Part shown: positions 62,517 through 64,000 of the stretch, piece by piece
Numbering within the stretch: the stretch's first letter is position 1
Layout of the letters: every line of letters begins with the position of its first letter
Assembly (NCBI GenBank): GCA_017311185.1
Contig: JAESUZ010003370.1
Span: forward strand, 124,001-188,000
DNA from: Proteles cristata cristata
Lineage: Eukaryota; Chordata; Mammalia; Carnivora; Hyaenidae
Direction of reading: 5' to 3'
Length of the DNA: 64,000 bases
Translations under genes and position numbers: made by a program
The notes under the pieces: model-generated
The model's database searches: none
Seen by the model: only the letters and a program-made list of their open reading frames with translations
What the model was told of the DNA's origin: nothing

Positions 62517-63894
62517 TCTTTCTGTAACTTCTAGCCCAAACTCAACCACACAACAGAAGCCACACTCCATGTCAGCTTCGTAAAGTGTCCCCGATGGATC
62601 ACACATCCTTATTCTCCGATCACGCATCCTTATTCTCCAAGACGACGCGCCGCACTGTACGTCTCTCCTGCAGCCAGCACATCGTCCCCTCAGCTATTAG
62701 CTGCATATTGTCCAACGATCCCCAGGGGACTGGAAACAGCTTTGGCCATCCGAGCATTAAGCCCGAGACGGAATCCGGGGCTACCACAGCCAGAGACAGG
62801 CAGAAACCAGGCAAGGCGGGCCACGGCTTTGCTCAAGAATTAAACTTGAGTTGGCCTTGAAATTTTGAATTGGCGTGTTACACATGCCATCACTCATCAC
62901 TGTGTAAATGCAGAGAGACCACAGGAAATCAAATACACTCGTACTGTATACACACATCTGAAAGAGGCATAAAAATTATTAACTGCTCAGAAATTGACAA
63001 ATGGTGTGAAACAGTCAAATAAATATACACCCTGAAGAAAAATAAGCACTGTTCGCCCACCTCCACCGTGGGACAGATTTCCACTCTTGCAAGACAGGTC
63101 TCTGCTCTGAAGTGCCAGGTTTCCCTGTGCATCGGAGTCACGGGGGCCCCTGTGCAAGGGAGCGGGGGGCCACCTGACGCTTCTGCTCACTCGCGGGCAG
63201 ACCTCACTCACCCACCCACCCACCCACCCCGACCCGCCAAGTCGCTGTTCACCTTCGGAATGCGAAGATTCTCTTTGAATAGGTGGTGCTGCTCAGCATG
63301 TAGGCTGGGATTTAATTTTTTGTTTCTTTCAGCCCCAGCTTTGCCTTAAAAAATAATGGAGTAAAATTGAGTTTGGGCACTTGCACACAAGAGTGTCATC
63401 CACATGTTTGGAAACATGGGTCAAATTTCAAGTAGCCCCCAGGCTGATAGCAAGTGTCACATATGTGAATAAACGCAGAATGGCCCACTGCCATGGTCCT
63501 TAGAGCGGACACCCTAAGTTTCCATATAATGGGACCCCATTGTTGCTTCCTGAGACAGGAGGACCCCACCGACAGCCTGATATTAGGAAGTATCATTTTC
63601 CTACATGAAGTCAGACACAGAATGGCTGTCCTTACTCAAGATTCTGGACCCCCTAAAATTGAAAAGCCAAAGGTAACAGGTGCAAATATGAACTTGGGGT
63701 TGGAGACAAGTAGGTCCAATATTTCAGCAGATGCCAACAGAGTCTCTCCTGGCCCCCAAAGGGCTGGAAACATCCGAAAGAAAAAACATAAAACACAAGC
63801 CCAAACCAACAAAACAACCACAAAAACTATCACACACATACACACCAACATGTGTGCATATCCATAATTACGAAGATAATTTAAAATTTCTTCT

Positions 63895-63990
63895 TTTATT
63901 TTTAAACACCTCTATAATGAAAATAGCATTGAATTATTAATCGATGTAATTCACATACCACAGAATTTGCCATTTTAAAGTCTACAGTCC
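63895..63990 (-). mobile_element. LINE-1 3'-end relic, antisense
   Basis: GATGTAATTCACATACCACA, AATTTGCCATTTTAAAGTCT recall the antisense end of L1M elements (taattgacatacaataaaattcacc..ttttaaagtgtac). Confidence 0.5.
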
Positions 63991-64000
63991 GGGGCGCCTG
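63991..64000 (+). mobile_element. Felid SINE, first 10 bp only
   Basis: GGGGCGCCTG is exactly the SINE head, right after L1 sequence; the element continues beyond the window. Confidence 0.8.

Larger units (their letters stand above)
60844..64000 (-). other. ROR2 intron 1, 3' part only
   Basis: The last 3.2 kb of intron 1. It holds one young SINE with clear target-site duplication (62275-62532), an L1 relic at 63895-63990 and the first bases of another SINE at the window end. 60850-62270 and 62540-63890 are unassigned unique sequence. Confidence 0.85.

Overview
This is mammalian chromosomal DNA from a cat-family (feliform) carnivore. The main evidence is about 20 copies of the tRNA-Lys-derived carnivore SINE of the felid type (head sequence like GGGGCGCCTGGGTGGCTCAG, CT-rich 3' part, AATAAA-type tail) on both strands. 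LINE-1 fragments, MaLR-like LTRs, MIR/L2 relics and hAT-type DNA transposon relics add to this. There are no bacterial-type operons, CRISPR arrays or phage features.

The only gene I can support is ROR2, the receptor tyrosine kinase-like orphan receptor 2 (a WNT5A receptor), on the minus strand. Exons 2 to 9 are inside the window. Reading from high to low coordinates: exon 2 (60766-60843, start of the mature N-terminus), exon 3 (47943-48230, Ig-like domain), exon 4 (47139-47169, a 31-nt micro-exon), exon 5 (35567-35694) and exon 6 (31743-32057), which together make the frizzled-like cysteine-rich domain, exon 7 (30109-30354, kringle), exon 8 (26838-27040, transmembrane segment) and exon 9 (kinase and C-terminal tail, CDS 23578-25017, with the 3'UTR to about 22625). 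All exon junctions have AG/GT borders and compatible phases. In-window coding length is 2729 nt. Exon 1 (5'UTR and signal peptide) lies beyond 64000, consistent with the very long first intron known for this gene.

Region by region: 1-22.6 kb is the intergenic flank 3' of ROR2, made of old L1, SINEs, LTR relics, microsatellites and unassigned unique sequence. 22.6-25.0 kb is the terminal exon. 25-32 kb holds the GC-rich, closely spaced exons 6-8. 32.06-35.6 kb is intron 5, beginning with about 650 bp of strongly C-rich (G-rich on the coding strand) low-complexity DNA. 35.7-47.1 kb is intron 4, rich in L1 3' ends. 48.2-60.8 kb is intron 2. 60.8-64 kb is the 3' end of intron 1.

I found no undescribed biological system. 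The observations most worth following are local: exon 6 sandwiched between two GC-rich repeats, an atypical exon 8 donor, a TSD-flanked poly(T)-only insertion scar, a pair of related unassigned sequence blocks 14.5 kb apart, an immediately adjacent inverted SINE pair, and candidate CTCF motifs flanking the gene's 3' part. Repeat family names are from recognition of consensus features, not from a database search.
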